From Dicaeum eximium (lineage: Eukaryota > Chordata > Aves > Passeriformes > Dicaeidae), in the NCBI GenBank assembly GCA_013396995.1, contig VWZP01005600.1, positions 1,267,072 through 1,331,071 of the forward strand: 64,000 bases of DNA. Reading direction: 5' to 3'. The translations under genes were made by a program, and so were the position numbers. Shown here piece after piece: positions 38,086 through 52,581 of this stretch. Below the pieces are notes generated by a model. It was given only the letters and a program-made list of their open reading frames with translations. It searched no databases and was not told the DNA's origin. The first letter of the stretch is position 1; each line of letters opens with the position of its first letter.

Positions 38086-40430
38086 GTAGGCTCACAGGCC
38101 TCCACAGTAACAAAGCACACAGAGGACGCATTAGTGGATGAATAAATACATGAACACTGATGGGAGCCTTATCTGGTAGCGTTGATGTTCTGGCTTGGAA
38201 TCTGGGGCAATTTCAGAGTTGTTTGGGTGGGGTGTTTTAACTGGTCTTTGATCAAGGTCTGAAAAGCTGTCTCTCTGTTCTTCCATGAAGTATTCCCACT
38301 GGGAAGAAGAGTATATAGATCTAGTCTCAGAGGTAAAACGATGCTCCCTAATACACTCTCACTCTCTTTTGGTCTACTGAACCAAAAGCAACTTCTGCCT
38401 TATAACACTCTATAAAAAGAAAAGTTAAGTGTTGCAAACTCCTTTTCTTAACCTACAGCTGGATGAAAATATAGCTGATGTGGATATAAATATCTTGAAA
38501 GGGAGAAGGCACTGAAACAAAAGCTGTGCTTCAACCATGGCTAGCAGGAGGGCACAATAATTTCTTGTGCGGAGAAAAGCAAAACAGTAGCTGATGACCT
38601 GTACTTAGTGTGTGACACAGGTAAGATCCAAGCTGTTTGGTCCTTTCAAGAAAAGGCTTTAGAAAAGCAATACACATTGACAAAAAAAATCCTTCTTTCT
38701 TTTTCAATTCCTCATCACATACCTATGAATTCTATCATAGAGGAGACATTTTTAGGACTGCACATTTGGCCACATATTTTATCTCATCACTTTTCCACCT
38801 CCTAGCACTCAAATCCCATCTCCCCTTCTTATCCTTATGAAGTGGATTTCTCACTCCTAGAAGTGAAAGGATGCTATTACACAAACCTTGACTAATGCAT
38901 ATCTAGACCAAACTCCCACTTGGAATGAAGAAGTTAAAGTATCTCTCTATGTATCTGAAGAAAGCAGATCTCATACTTTGGAAGATTTTCAATACTCCAT
39001 GAGATGACCAGTACCAATCTCATTAGCCACTTAATTCTCAATAACCCCTTGAAAGTTAAATTATGTTTTTGAAAAGAATCACTTTAATTGCTTAAGGTTC
39101 AGCCTAGTCAAGTAATTTGCTCATCTTTAATTATGAGGGATTAATTCTTTCATCTATCTTATTTTTGGCCAGCTTGAAAAATGGCCTAATCTCTCCACAC
39201 TCTTTACTATCTTGCATTTCATCCTTCATCACACTGGATATCAAGTCTTCATTACTGCTGAAGGTTTTTTAGGTGGGAATTCTTCATCATTACCTTCACA
39301 TTCTCACCCTCACCATCAATTACTTGAATACTTTTTATTTGATTGCCATCATCAGCCCTATGCATTTCTGCCAGTTACAGAATCCATGACACTCCCTTGA
39401 GGACATGGCAACTGGAATATGGACCTCAGTTGCAAGTTTCCTTGGGGATCAATTCTTTCATTGTTTTCTTGTATAGTGTTTTGGGATTTTTTTCTTTATA
39501 ATTTTAACAGCATAGTCATACCTTTCCAAAAATCAATATTCAATTTAATCCCTTTCACTGCACATCAGGCCACATGATATAAAAAGAATTTTTCTTTTGC
39601 TCCTGAAACCCTTCTTTTTAAATCATGTTCAGGTTCTCTACAGTCATTTTTGTCTAATTCCTTTCTTGGTCCTCAACTTTTTACATTAACATTCCTTTTC
39701 CTTTGTATTTTTAAAAATATTTCTTTTTATAAAAAATGTGCCCATTAACAGCTGAGTTGCATTCTGTCCACTTAAAAAAAAATTATCTTACATTATTAGC
39801 CCTTCAGCTATATGTTCAAGGAAAAAAAAATCAGCTAAAATTCTAAAGTGTTTTCTGTGAAATAACATGCCAAAGGAGTTGAAAATTAATATTTTCAGAG
39901 CAAACTAATTTGCATACACCAAGCCATTTCTTGGCACATGGTTGAAGTCATCACTTTACTATAATGAAACTCCCCTGGTGAGGATTTTTTACTTATAAAA
40001 CTATAGTCACAGATGCATATAGAATTTCACAGATCAGTGATTGCCATCTATTCCAAACTTATGAGAAAGAATCATCCAGAAATATATATAATTTATATAT
40101 ATATATATATAAACCACTGAATATATGTAATTGAAGTTTCCATGACCTTGGACACATCAGATTATCATTAACCCTCAGCAGGAAGGAGATGGAATAATTG
40201 CCAAATTATGAAATAATAAAACTATGAGTCTTTTATCCGGTACGGCTGCAAGGAACAGAACAAATCGGGTTTTGGGGATAAGAACTGACCTTACAGTCTA
40301 ATATCAGATGAGGTCACAACTCTACTAATCCCACCCATCACTCTCAAATGAAGTGTAGGGGCTGTTGTTTGGTTTGTTTTTTTGGTTTTTTTTTCTTTGC
40401 TTTGCTTCATAACATCAGGTAAATTAGCAT
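38086..40430. other. Anonymous AT-rich noncoding DNA
   Basis: No gene is supported. An AT dinucleotide microsatellite lies at 40082-40112. Frames in the 38.6-39.4 kb stretch are short and without domains. Confidence 0.55.
40082..40112. repeat. AT dinucleotide microsatellite
   Basis: The run ATATATATAATTTATATATATATATATATA is nearly pure AT with one interruption (AATTT). Confidence 0.9.
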
Positions 40431-40431
40431 A

Positions 40432-40781
40432 TTTATAAAAAACAGTTATTGCAGAGATAGAACCCAAGGAGATTTCTGCTCTGCAAAGCTCTGATTGTCC
40501 AAGCAGACAATGAGATGTGCGTGCCCTCGACAGAAGCCACCTGAATGAGCTGCTCGCAGCTCCTTCAGAGAGATTTTCTTTTTCTCTAAAATATCTGCAT
40601 GAAAGTGTACTACAGTTTAAAGCTCTGTGGAAGGTGAAGCTCTTGAGACACAGAAGGAAAGATTTTAACGAAGTACATTTCTGCACCTCACAAAGTTTTA
40701 GCCAAATCTGGACTTGCAGGAAGAGAGAAGCAACTGCGAATGCTGTAGGGGCAGGAAAGTTCCGTCAGCCACAGGGAGCTG
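40432..40781 (+). other. Possible transcribed first exon with promoter-like upstream sequence
   Basis: A TATA-like TTTATAAAA (40432-40440) is followed by a locally CpG-bearing, less AT-rich stretch. This ends in a strong splice-donor match, GAGCTG|GTAAGTGAT, with GT at 40782. A 90-codon frame (40517-40789) crosses the stretch and runs over the donor. It begins MRALDRSHLNELLAAPSE, is basic and has no recognised domain. The combination fits a first exon of a long noncoding RNA or a 5' UTR exon of an unseen gene. The sequence 3' of the donor (40782-41060) is also CpG-bearing, so this could instead be one end of the retrocopy discussed at 41183-41237. No acceptor or coding partner can be identified here. 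Confidence 0.25.
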
Positions 40782-41182
40782 GTAAGTGATGGGCGGGTGG
40801 GATGGTTAACACTGCTCACCAGTGGAGCAATTAGAAACCCACCAAAGGCTGATTTATATCGCCCTGAACTGAGGATTACAAGGGTCGCTTGGTCTGCTCC
40901 TTGCTGGGAGGAGGAACGATGTAACCTGGCACTGACAGCACCCCGAGGAAGCAAAACCACAGCAGCACCTGCAGATGGGTCAAACTCAGCTCAGAGCAGA
41001 GGAAACCAGGGGCTGACACCACAGCCCTACATCTTCTCTTACAATATATATTAAAGAAATGAAATAAAGAGATAGTACCTTTCTAATTAGGCCAAACTGC
41101 CTGAGAAATGTTGCTGCTCCAGACTATGGCTCACTGCCCCTGTTTGTTCAAAGTTTTGTAAGACTATGATGTAAAAGTGATC

Positions 41183-41188
41183 AATAAA
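41183..41188 (+). terminator. Polyadenylation signal AATAAA before a poly(A) tract
   Basis: AATAAA lies 21 bp upstream of the start of a pure A28 tract. That spacing is the usual distance between signal and cleavage site in an mRNA, and suggests the DNA derives from a reverse-transcribed, polyadenylated transcript. Confidence 0.5.
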
Positions 41189-41206
41189 TTAGAGTTGAAC
41201 CCAGCA

Positions 41207-41209
<3 letters not shown>

Positions 41210-41237
<28 letters not shown>
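41210..41237. repeat. A28 homopolymer tract
   Basis: A pure run of 28 adenines, interrupted by one C at 41238 and then eight more adenines. It is the longest homopolymer in the window. Confidence 0.95.
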
Positions 41238-41246
41238 CAAAAAAAA

Positions 41247-44200
41247 CCAGAAAAAGCAAGAAAGTACTGACAAGAACAACACAAGCCACCCCTGTATTTT
41301 TCTATATTTGCCTGTATATTTTTCTAAAATTTGTATCATCTTTTATTCTAGAAAATGTCTATTTGCCTGTTAAAAGGATGGCTCAATAAATAACTGTATA
41401 AGCAGCAAGTGTTGCAAGAATTACTTGAATCAGCTATGCCAACCCCCCTTCAAAATTCCAGAAATACTGTAAAAGTGGAAAAAGTCTTTAAGATGAGTGC
41501 TAATAATTTCCAATAATTTCACTGTCGAGACGGGCATGTAGAACTTTCTATATCCTGAAATACAAAAGTTTAAGTTCCAACTTTCCCAAATTTACAGACA
41601 TTGACAAGATATTTAGTTGTTGCTAAAAAAAAAAAAAATTATACATGTACGTGTACATATATATATAAATCCAGTGCACAAACTCCCATAATAAAATAAC
41701 TTAAAATAAGAGCACAATATGCCCCACTTTATGAGTTAACAAATACTAATTTGCAATTTAACTTTTCCTGTACTGGGTTTACAAGTGCATCAACAATTGA
41801 GCTAAGCAATCCTGTAGCTCTCCCTCAATTCCAAGCCTCAGTTCTCTATGCCACCAGCACAAGTGAAAGGATGGAGAGCCTGACCACAGCAGATTTGACT
41901 GGCTCCTCTAAAGTCCTTTTAGTTTGCATTCCACTTCTCCATTCCAAACATATAGGAAACATCACACAATTTCTTTGGATTTATTCAGCAAAGTTTTAAA
42001 TAAAACTCAAAGGTCACAACTTTTTATTTCTCCATGAATGCAGCAGCATTCAAAGAAGCTCTAAAACAAGCTCTAGATCAGACCATGAACTAATTCAGAT
42101 ATAGATCAGCTTGAAATGTGACTTTGACTTAGACTACCTTTTCAGTGCACAAAATCTTTGCTGAATAAGTGTGTGCACAAACATCAAGCTTCCAGAATAT
42201 TCATAATACTCCACATATAAAAATAATAATTTAAAAGACTATGCAATTTTAAGAAAATAGAACAGGATTAAGACTAACATTATTTTAAATACTGCTATTT
42301 AAAGCAATCCAGCAATAAATGTAATGATACAAAAATATAGTTATAATTAACAGAAATTCCCACGTGATTAATTTATTTGAAAAAACTTAAATTTTTCTGC
42401 TAAAGGGAAATTTCCATCACAAAGTTCCCATGTTAAACCATAGATAATGTAATATTTTGAATTAATTTTCATATTTCTCAGTGTTATTTTAAATTCTTTA
42501 AAGAATGATCTTCAGAGCCAATATTTCTTTAACTACCCAAAGATGAAGCTTTTCTTACAGTTGCAGGCAGAGCCTACAGAACAAAAAGGTAAAATAAATA
42601 CTGTGGAGTTTCACTTTTTCTCTAATTGTAGTTACAGACATATTAAGAAACACAGTTTCTACAGTTTTAAGTGACCTAGACAGCTTGTCTATTAAATAAA
42701 ATAGATTCTGTGCATGTTTATTTAATAAGACTTCTGATCCTTAAACTTTTGAGAGACATTTATAGATAACAGCAACAAGAAATCATATGAGTTTATAAAC
42801 CTCACAAGTCAAAACAATAAGATTATTTTATAGCTACAAAATAAAATTTTATAAGTCCACAATATCATTAGATAAAATCTGGAAATTTATTCCAAAGAAA
42901 CCGTGGGATGTCCTGCATTCCACAGTGACTCAAGTGGGAAGGGGCATGTAGTTAAAAAAACCAAACCAGCAGGTGCTGAAAGGAAGAGTATGAAGCTGTA
43001 CATAACATTCAAAGAACAAGATTCCCTACAAAGAACAATTATCCATGAGAAACACAGTCTCAAATTATAAAAGGCTCCCAAATTATAGCACTGTGCAGTC
43101 TCCAGCAGTACCAAACACGGCAAATCAACAATAAAAGCATCTTACTTGCATTACACAAAGCCTTCAGAATACAATCCTTCACAAAACAAAATGACAAACA
43201 AAAATGACCTTCTTTTTCTTAATGTTTGTTGTTTTCTCCAAACCTTGGTACACGGTGCTTTTTCTGGCACCTGTAACAAGTCTTTTACTTCAGGCTAAGA
43301 GTTTATTCTTGAATATTCTATTCTTGTACCAACAAAATGACTATTCCTGCCAGACATTACAGCTTCTCTGATACACAAGGACTTTCAGAAAGCTACATTT
43401 CCCTAAGAAAGGAAAGAAAAGAAAGGAAAGGGACAATAGTTAAAATTATGTATGAAACCAGTTACCATTGCACCTGTTGCCTAAAATTTCAGGAGTGAGC
43501 TCCCTATCGCATCATCTTAATTTTTTAATTTAAAATTTTATAGGTAGCCTCCTGCCATACATACTTTTTTTTTTAAATAGAGAAATTATGCAAAGAAAAG
43601 CAACTAGCCAGAAAATTGTGAGGGTGTTGATGGCAGGAAAAGCTGCAATAGGTAATAAATAGGTTGTAAACAAGCACTTGAACAGATTATCTTAAATCTT
43701 CACTGAGTGTGTGTTTCTTAGTGGTATCTAAACTTCTACATAAAAACTAAAAATAAGATTTTCCATCAGAAGTCAAGATCATGAAGTTAAGATTGCTGAT
43801 TACCTCCTGATTAAATACAATTAGACATCAATGGCACTTTAGAATTCTTTTTCCTGAAACAAAGCAGCAAAACAAGAAACAAGCACAGGCAAAAAAAACA
43901 TGTATAAAGGTTACTTCAGGTTTAACAGCAACAATTTTGTATCCTCCTCACTGTTAAATAATGTGATTGTTTTATTTGGACTAAGTTAATTGTCTGTGGA
44001 TAAGTTGATACAGCTGAATTGAAGTGCATGTACTCAGCCAATTCTTCCTTGAGGCTTCAGCAAACAGATGACCCACGGTATGCACACACGTGCCTGTACA
44101 GACACCCACTTCAGGTCTCTAATATGCCCCTTACACAAGGCTGTTTCCAAAACTACCTCCCTTTTGGAAGCTGTAAGCTTCAAAACCCACATATCAATCT

Positions 44201-47200
44201 ATGAAAATAAATATACTTAATACTTGCACATTTGTTCAGAAATTAACTGGTTTGTAGCACAGGGTTACCTTTTCATTCATTCACTTTGTCCAGGCGTATA
44301 TGTGGAAGTAGGAATGCATTGCTACCTCTCATGCAGCATTTTTTAATCCTTCTGTATTATGTTACATATTCTCCTCTTGAAAATGTAATCCCTTCAAAGA
44401 ATTATCTTGCTAAGTAAGGCATTTCCCTTTTTTTCTGCTATACAATTCTGCTTTCACAAGCTGCAGCAAACAAACTCATTCACACTTTAGCTTCCCCATT
44501 AAATGGATGTAAAATATGTTGTCACATACTCATTTTTCACTTACTGCACTGAAAGTGCAATATTGTAGATATAAGTGCAATAATTTTAGAAATTTGATGT
44601 AAAAATGTTAAAAATGAGGACTCTTACATTCTTCTAAATATTCACACTACTAAAATTGCATCTAGTGCTGTGCATTTATACCACAGTGTGGCTTGCCATG
44701 GTGTTCTGTAAGTAGGCAGATCACACTTCCACTTAGAAAGAGTATCTTTAATTAGTCCAACAGTTATATATGGAAAATTAGAGAAGCACTAGAAAAACTG
44801 AGCTCTTTGGATGTTTAAAATAAAGTCTGTTAAGAATGTTTCAGGTTTAAAATTATTCATTCTAAAATGGTGATGGGTTTGATTCTAATCCACTGGAAGG
44901 TAACAAAATTAATGGGAAAGTGCTAGCAGCAACAGGAACACAACCAAGCTCTGAAGCCAGCAATGCTTCCTTTGGAGTGGAGACTGAGCTGAAGTCAAGA
45001 TCATCTCTATACTCACAGGTCAAAGTCAATAGAAAAAACAAGAACAGAGGAAAAACAGGCCTGGCAAACTAAGTTGTGTTTGCTAGCAAAGCAAATAGGA
45101 AAACTCAGATTAAACAGAACATAAAAGTAGCAGCAAACCTGGATCCAAAGTGTTAAACAGCTTACAAAAAAACCCCCGCAGGTAAAGTGATACTGGAAAT
45201 ATAAAGTATCAGACATAAAGGACAGGACATTTGATTGAAGTGTACAAAAACACAAATAGAGCATTGACCTGTGACATACAACATAGATTATTGGGCAAAG
45301 TACAAAGAACTAATTAAAGAAAGAAAAAAAAAATAGAAAGTGAAGCAGGGGAGAGCCTCTGCCTAACCCCACTGTGTGCCACAGCCATGAGGGATGATGT
45401 TACAGACCAGAATGCTAAATCCATTACATAATTGTAGTGAGCCCATAATTATCTATTGAGAAGAGAGAATGGACAGAGGATCACAATAAACTGGATTGTC
45501 TTAAAAGATTCAAAAGAAAGTGTCACGAAACCTAAACCAACCAAAACCAACTCAAAACTAACAACCCAAAGTTTTACTTAACTGGGAGTTTGCAGCAAAC
45601 TACTGATGACAGAAAGTGCTTAAGGTTCTCTGACTGAGCAGTGAAGAGGCCCTCAATTCTAAGTCAAAGAGCCACTCCCTCCACATCTGATTTCCCCAAG
45701 TTTGGAATGGGCTCAGAGCCTGCTAAAAATACACACTTCCCATATGGTATCTCTTCATGAGGCATCCTGCCTGGGTAAGAATAAAACTTGCCTTGCTGCT
45801 GCAGCAAATGAAGTCCTCCACTGAAGAAGACCTTACATTAAATCTTGTGAAAGTAAAACTACAGCATATGACAGAAGGAAGAGCCTAGCTACATAGCAAC
45901 CCTTATTCACTTCCTTTAACTTGGTGGCTGTGCAAGATAAAGAGTACAGCTCTCAAAAACAATCTCCAAGGTTAATTGGAATGTGAATGGAATACAATAC
46001 AGAGCACTATATCCTTTTGTAGTTTTATTTTTCCCCTACAGTAATAGATACAGCATTTTTAGCTTCTTTTTGCATCTAATGAATATACCAGGACACTCAC
46101 TGAACAGAGCAGACTATTGTTTTTCACAGCCTTATTTACTCAGCTTTTGTTTATTCAATTGAAGATAGCTGGGGAGTTTGCATTCAGCATGACACATTTA
46201 CTGGTGCTGGTAACAGGATACTCTGGAAGATATTAAGTGTTGAAATAAAGCAACTGCTTTCACTGCTTAAGTGTCCCTGGTCCACTTACCATGTATAGCA
46301 CATTTCAAAGGCACGCAATGCTCACAAGCTTACAGAATAAAATCTTCTACTGAGCATTTTCACATACATTGGAGAAGCTGATTCCCTTCTCTGTCAGAGT
46401 AAATCAATATTTATACTACCTAAGAACTGACTAATAATAGCATTTACTGAATGAACAACTGAATTTTAGATACAAATTTAATAAAAGTAATACTAGACAG
46501 GAAATAAACACGGGGAGAAAAAAACTATTTCTATTGTCTTTAGGCTTTGCAATGGAGAGATAGATTTCTAAGTAGTTGTAGATGTTATGTGTTGTCTGGC
46601 ATGTAACTGTTCAAAATTTAATCACCATTTATTGTTTTTCCCCTCAGAACCTTTACAAGCATAAGGCAAATGCATGCAGATAGGACTCACTAAAAAATTA
46701 CTCACATAAAAAAGCAGAAGCTGCTGAGCAAAGACACGCAGGGTTTGGAGATCTGGATTCACTACTCTGATTAAATGGCCTCAACATCCTGCAGTTTTCA
46801 TCATTCATGTTGTTCAAGCCCATTGTGTTTAAAGATGACCAAGCCATAGTAAGAATGGGAGAATCAGCCTCAGTGGATGCATGTTCAGCCAATCAAAGCT
46901 ACAGACAGCAAACATTTCTGGATGCTATCACACTATCATTTCAGTTTTCCAAAATGCTACTGTTGTACACATCCTTCACTTGGCACAACTTTCTCCCTGC
47001 TCCCCCTAGTAAACACCAAGGTTCTGTGCAATGATATTTCTGCTGTTCTTCCACTCAATGTTCTATTTTGCAGCTAAAACCATCAAATCCTTAGCTGAAC
47101 TAGAACACCCTCAAAAGATGTTCATGCTTCCTGCTGGCTCTAGACAGCTGCTGGCACGTGTACCTGGTCAGTCCAAAATACTTGCCTAGCTGATGGAAGG

Positions 47201-50200
47201 GACCCTCCCTGAGGAAACTGAAAGAACACTTTAGAACACATCACCTCTCCCCAAGACAGATGGAAACATCCTCTGTGAAGCATCCAGGTCTCAAAAGAAT
47301 CACAGCCACACAGCAGGCATCACAACATCCAACCCTTATAATAATAAACCTTTAGGTTTATTCAGCTCTAAAGGGAGAATAGAATCCCTTTGCCTCTGCT
47401 TACACCTCTGAATTCCTGAGTACAGCAACTTCCAGGCCCCACAGGTCAGTCTGTTGGCAGCTGAACACTCCTTTGGAACCTGTGCAGTGTCAAGGGTTGT
47501 TCACAGGAAGATTAAGCCTAAAACCAATCAACTGGAAGTTCCACCTTAGTCCCAGTGTCCACTTCAGGGTTACAGATCATCCAGTACCTTGTGTAGAAAA
47601 TGCATTCTAATTTGGCTTTCCTTGTAACAAGGTGTCAGACAGGACACCCAAAGAGATGTTCATGTTGCAGTTCATGGAAGTTTGTCTTAAACTGCACAGA
47701 AAATTCCCTTGATGGATTTTTTTTTAATTTGTAATACTCCAAAATTCAAGTCGGTTTATATTCTCAAACACTTTTATATGCCTAAAAGCCACAAAGATTT
47801 TCCTTTCCGATGTTGCCTGAGATCTAAAAAGCAGTAGAAGCATGACAGTTTTATTAAATGTTTACCTAGAACATTCACTGCACTTGGGATGTTTTCTCTG
47901 CATAAGTTCCAGCAACACTATGATTCCAAAGGGATTCAAACAGAGCTTTAAACACCCACTGCCAGCAGAGCTCCTGCTGCCTGTACAAAACAGTGTACAC
48001 ACATGAAGAAAAGAAGGGTAAATCTGGTATTAGTCAGGTCTTGTGGACTGAAGAGAGAAAATACGATTTTGAAATACCCATAAGTGGAAACGTTGATCCG
48101 AATGCTCACTCAGGACATTTCAATCAATGCAGCTTTCAACAGAAATGCCAAATGGGACAAACACTTCACCTCTTTCCATTATTGCCACTGTTTCATATTC
48201 TACTTGAATAAAATAAAAATCATTTTGATGTTTCCTATATTACTGTTAATTTATTTTGAATAATAGAGTGTGCTAGAGTGAAAAATCAGAGTCTGGTGTA
48301 CAGACAGAGGAGGAACAACACTTCACCTACAAGAAACAAGCAAACACAGAAAGTAAATGTCTAACTCTGTAAGAAGGGGCTCCTTCACAGCTGGGACTGT
48401 GACTACTTATAACATCTGAAACAGAAGAGCTAGTAATCACTAGAAATGTCACTAGAACAAAGTAGAAAGGTTTGGGTTTACATTTTTTATAATTAGCAGA
48501 GCCAGATGAAAAGGCACATCTCACTAGCTGTTCATCTCAGGGAAGCTCCTCAATTAGCATTTCCTTCCAGTATCTGCTTCACTCCTGAGCATAAGCCTAG
48601 AGGCAAAACTTTATACTTCTCCCTTCCAGTCTTTCATAAACATTGACCATTGATTAGCCTGCTCCTATGCCCCCTTACTTCCAAAATATACTATGGTATT
48701 GATTTCTAGGTTGGTACTTCCTTTGAAAGTACTAGGTAGATTCTGCCTCATTTCATAGTTTGTCAGTCCTCACTGTACACATCCATCTTTTTACTACTGC
48801 CTTGCAAGCTCTCTCTTTCTCTTACATAGCAAATATTGCTATTTAGACAATGTACTGACAGCATTTAATTTTTAATTTTTTATGTGCATCTCAGTACATC
48901 CTGTGCTCTTTACTGCTACTTTATTCCTTATATATATAAATCTTAGACTTTTGTACCAAAACTACTAGTACCACCTTCCTTTAATTTTCACATGCCTTTA
49001 TTAAAAAGCCAATTGATTTAGACATCTGCTTGATCACCTACCCAGGTCTTTTACACACTCCCAACAAGCACACATGTAGTCTAATCAGACCTGGTTACTA
49101 TGTGAAGCAGATATTGCCTGGTTTGTTTATGATTAGATTTTCAGCAGGATATTTCCTCATGTATAGCCGTGCCCAACTTTATAATTTTTTAGCCCTTTTA
49201 ACCCATCTCCCACCTACACCTATAGTTCTCTTGGGTAGAAATTTCAGCTCCTGCTGTGTTGGATGTCATTGGCTTTGGAAATAAACCTTCAATGCAATTT
49301 ACTTAGGCTGCCAACCTATGTTATCATGGACCAGTACAACCCTAAGACAGAGGCTCAATAAATGGTACAGTTGTGCAATACATTACAAAGTCAGATGAGC
49401 TCTTTGTCATTTAAGTAGACAGGGGAGACTGACATTAAAATACAGTTCATTAAAAGTGAGTTCAAGCCTCAGCATTCACTGTACCAAAACATCTGGAGAC
49501 AGCCTAATTCTTACTGGAGTGCCTCAGAAAATATTTGATCTTCTAACTAAGCACAGGGGATTTGCTGAGTAAAAGGCTGCCTTTTTTTGTATCACTTTAT
49601 ACTTAAGGAGGATTTATTTTATGAATATCACAGTACCTCCCATCAACTGCAAAACCATGGACCCAGCACCGTGGACTATTTGAATTAGGACATATTATTT
49701 CAGAAAATACTGCAAACTTTGCTCTGGCAAGTTGCCCAGGAAAATATGCAGTTAAGCTCCTGTGTATTCTTTAACTTATTTTAAATAATTTTTACTTTTG
49801 TCTAGATATGAAAGTAAAAAATCAGTTTATTGCTTTTGGCTATTCTGAACAGATGATGATATTTTTGTGATGTTCTTCTTTCTTGACCCTCTTGTTTCAT
49901 TATTATATGGTACCTTCCTGGATCATTAGGACCACAGACAGTTCAGATAAAGTAAAGGAAAAACTTTAAAGACTTCAGTAACAGACCACAATCTAGCTTA
50001 AAGAACCCTTATAGATTGATAATCAGGTTTTCAAAGTGCCTTGGAAGCAGCTAGCATCTGTTTTTTAATGTTTTTCCCTTTTCTTTAAGAGAAAATCTGT
50101 TACTTTCATATCAAAAAAAAAAAAAGGAAAAAGAGTGAGAAAAACATAACTGAAATCAGCACATCAAGGCAGGTGGGTATACCACTGAAATTCTACACTT

Positions 50201-52581
50201 CTCTCTAGATGCACATTTATTGTGATTTGTGAATAGATAAGAACTGTTTATTCAAGTTGAGCATATGTAACTTCACACTCTCTTTTTGTCAGAAAGGCAC
50301 CATGAGAGGCAGAGCCATGAATGCTCATGTAGGATACTTGGGGCACTTTGCAATGCCAGCTGATTTCAGGAGCCAAAGGAAAACACTCCAACAACATAAC
50401 AAAGCAAACAATGAGATGTAGCTACACTCTAGGAATACCAAAATCTTTCATTCCAACCTTGATTTGCACTTGTCTATTTAAGCTTGTTTAAATAATGAGA
50501 TCTTGCTGAGACCTTTTCTGAGAATTTATATTTTAAAGTACTTTAAATTCATGCTGTATCATCTATATTAAAATATATTCTAATTTATGTAAGTTTATAA
50601 TACTGAAAAAATGTCGTATGGGTTAACTTATGCTCAGGAATGGAATGTCTTGGGGTTTTGGGTTTTATTGGTTTTCTGAAAAAAAAACCAAGATTCACTA
50701 TCTTTCATAACTCAGTCTGTCTTCTTATACCTGTTTATCCAGAAAGTTACTGCCAAATGTGTTTACTACTAACTGTTAATTTTAACCCAGCAATTTTAAT
50801 GATAGGCTTTTGCATGTAGCAAATGATGGAGCACAAAACACCCAAATTCACTGTGCTAATCACTTCACAGTTCAAAGGTAAACCTTACACTTTTTACAAC
50901 AGTATCAGCTGTTGTCAAGATGTAAAACATATGTGAAAGCAAACAACATAATGCAATTAGTTAATTTTGGTAGATTTGCACAAGTGTTACCAAAGCAGAG
51001 TTTGATCCAAATACATTACAAAATTACAATTAAAGAAATTCTGCAGATTCCTGAATGTGCAAATATACTACATTTTATTTTTGATATAGCTTATTTTGGT
51101 ATTACGGAACAACAGAAGAAGATAAACTGTTCAGTATTGGTTCTTGAAGTGTTGCACAGAATTACTCCCTATTGATTTTCCTGCTGCTGTTCTGTTCAGG
51201 GTACAATTGAAAGACATGAAAGTACTTTACAGTTTTCTAAAGGAAGTAAACATTTTGACACTGAAACACAGAATGAGACCTTGGAGGTAAAGCAGCTGAA
51301 GAACACAGAACAAAGTAAATCAGTAGCCCTAACACCATCTACCTGAGAAAGTATTTAATTGAAATTTGAACAGCCATGTGGGCCATAGATACAGATGTGA
51401 TCCAGTATCAAGTAGCATTAGGGATTTTGCACTGCTGAAGTGAATGTCATACAGTTTGAAAAATGACCAAATGCAATTTCTATCCACAGATCCACTGATT
51501 CTCTCCTACCACTCCCAGTTCTACTATTAATTACAACACATGGCAATTATTAGCAGAAATACAGGTGAACTTAGAATTACAATTTCCTGTGGTGTACCTT
51601 GATGCATTCCAAAAGCACAGTAGTGAGCACTATTTCTTCTAATTATCAATGAAACTGATAAAATATATACAGAGCTTTTTAAACATCAAAAGCATCAAAA
51701 ACTGTACTTTGGTTAAAATACCTTTTTCCATGATAATTATTGCATAAGCCTTAGTGCACAAAGCTACTTTTATTGGATTTCCAAGTGTAGCTTCACAGCT
51801 GTTGCCCTCGGTAGCAGTCAATATTTGTATATTACTTTAATGAGTTCCTAGTAACCCAGACTCCTAAGGCACAGCTGTGCTCCTGGAACCAAACAAGCAA
51901 TTCCCATAGATTTCAGTTACCAGAACTGCCTTGCTTCTTCCCCACCTCTTTGACTTTACTTTTCTGGCATAGTCAAGTCAGGGGTGTTTTCCCCCTTCTC
52001 TTTCCTCCATGCTTTTCAAAGGAGTCCTGTGAGAAGAAATGGGGTTTGGTGGCTCTATTGTGCAGCTGGGAGACCTTGAGATCTACTGGAGCCCAGCTGT
52101 AAATATGGATAGAATGGACAAGTCAAAGCCCAACAGACTACTGTTTTCAAAATGTACAGGGGTTTTTTTTAGAGAAACCTGAGCCAAGCTTGTTTATCAG
52201 AGCAGAGCTCCAGAGAAGCAAACCTTAGCAACACCTGTTAATGAGTCTTGACCAATACTCAATTTTTGTGAGTTTGGGGACCAGTTTACACACTCTCCTT
52301 AACTTTCATTTGATTGTATGTGGACAGGTCTTGAGTACTAAGAACCAGTCATATAATGCATAGAGATTTATAAATAACTTTTATGTTTACAAGAAGTGCT
52401 GCTTCTTTTCACTGCTTAGGAAAACTGTTGCCCCTTCCTTGTTATAGTGAGAGGTCAGTCATGAATTCAATCATTAATGAAGCTCAGCAGAACCCAGCAC
52501 AAAGCTCAGAGTATCACTTTCAGGCACCCACAGCAGGAGCAAATGGCCAGTTCTGAAAGAAATCTGTTTAGAAAATGAGAA
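41247..52581. other. Anonymous AT-rich noncoding DNA
   Basis: No gene is supported over about 11 kb. Frames are at most 87 codons without domains. There are small AT-rich simple sequences near 41640-41667 and 48932-48942. A mildly GC-richer stretch at about 47090-47560 did not match any repeat I know. No CR1 or SINE fragment was recognised. Confidence 0.55.

Larger units (their letters stand above)
41060..41246 (+). pseudogene. Possible 3' end of a processed retrocopy (poly(A)-tailed)
   Basis: The stretch ends with AATAAA (41183-41188), a short AGAGTTGAACCCAGCAAGC spacer, a pure A28 tract (41210-41237), and C plus eight more A. A genomic A tract right after a correctly spaced polyadenylation signal is the hallmark of a processed pseudogene or retrotransposed noncoding RNA. 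The parent gene was not recognised, and the 5' limit is unknown (it could reach back to about 40440). No target-site duplication was found. CR1, the main avian LINE, rarely makes poly(A) retrocopies, so a real one in a bird would be somewhat unusual. Expansion of an A tract beside an ordinary AATAAA remains the alternative. Confidence 0.35.
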
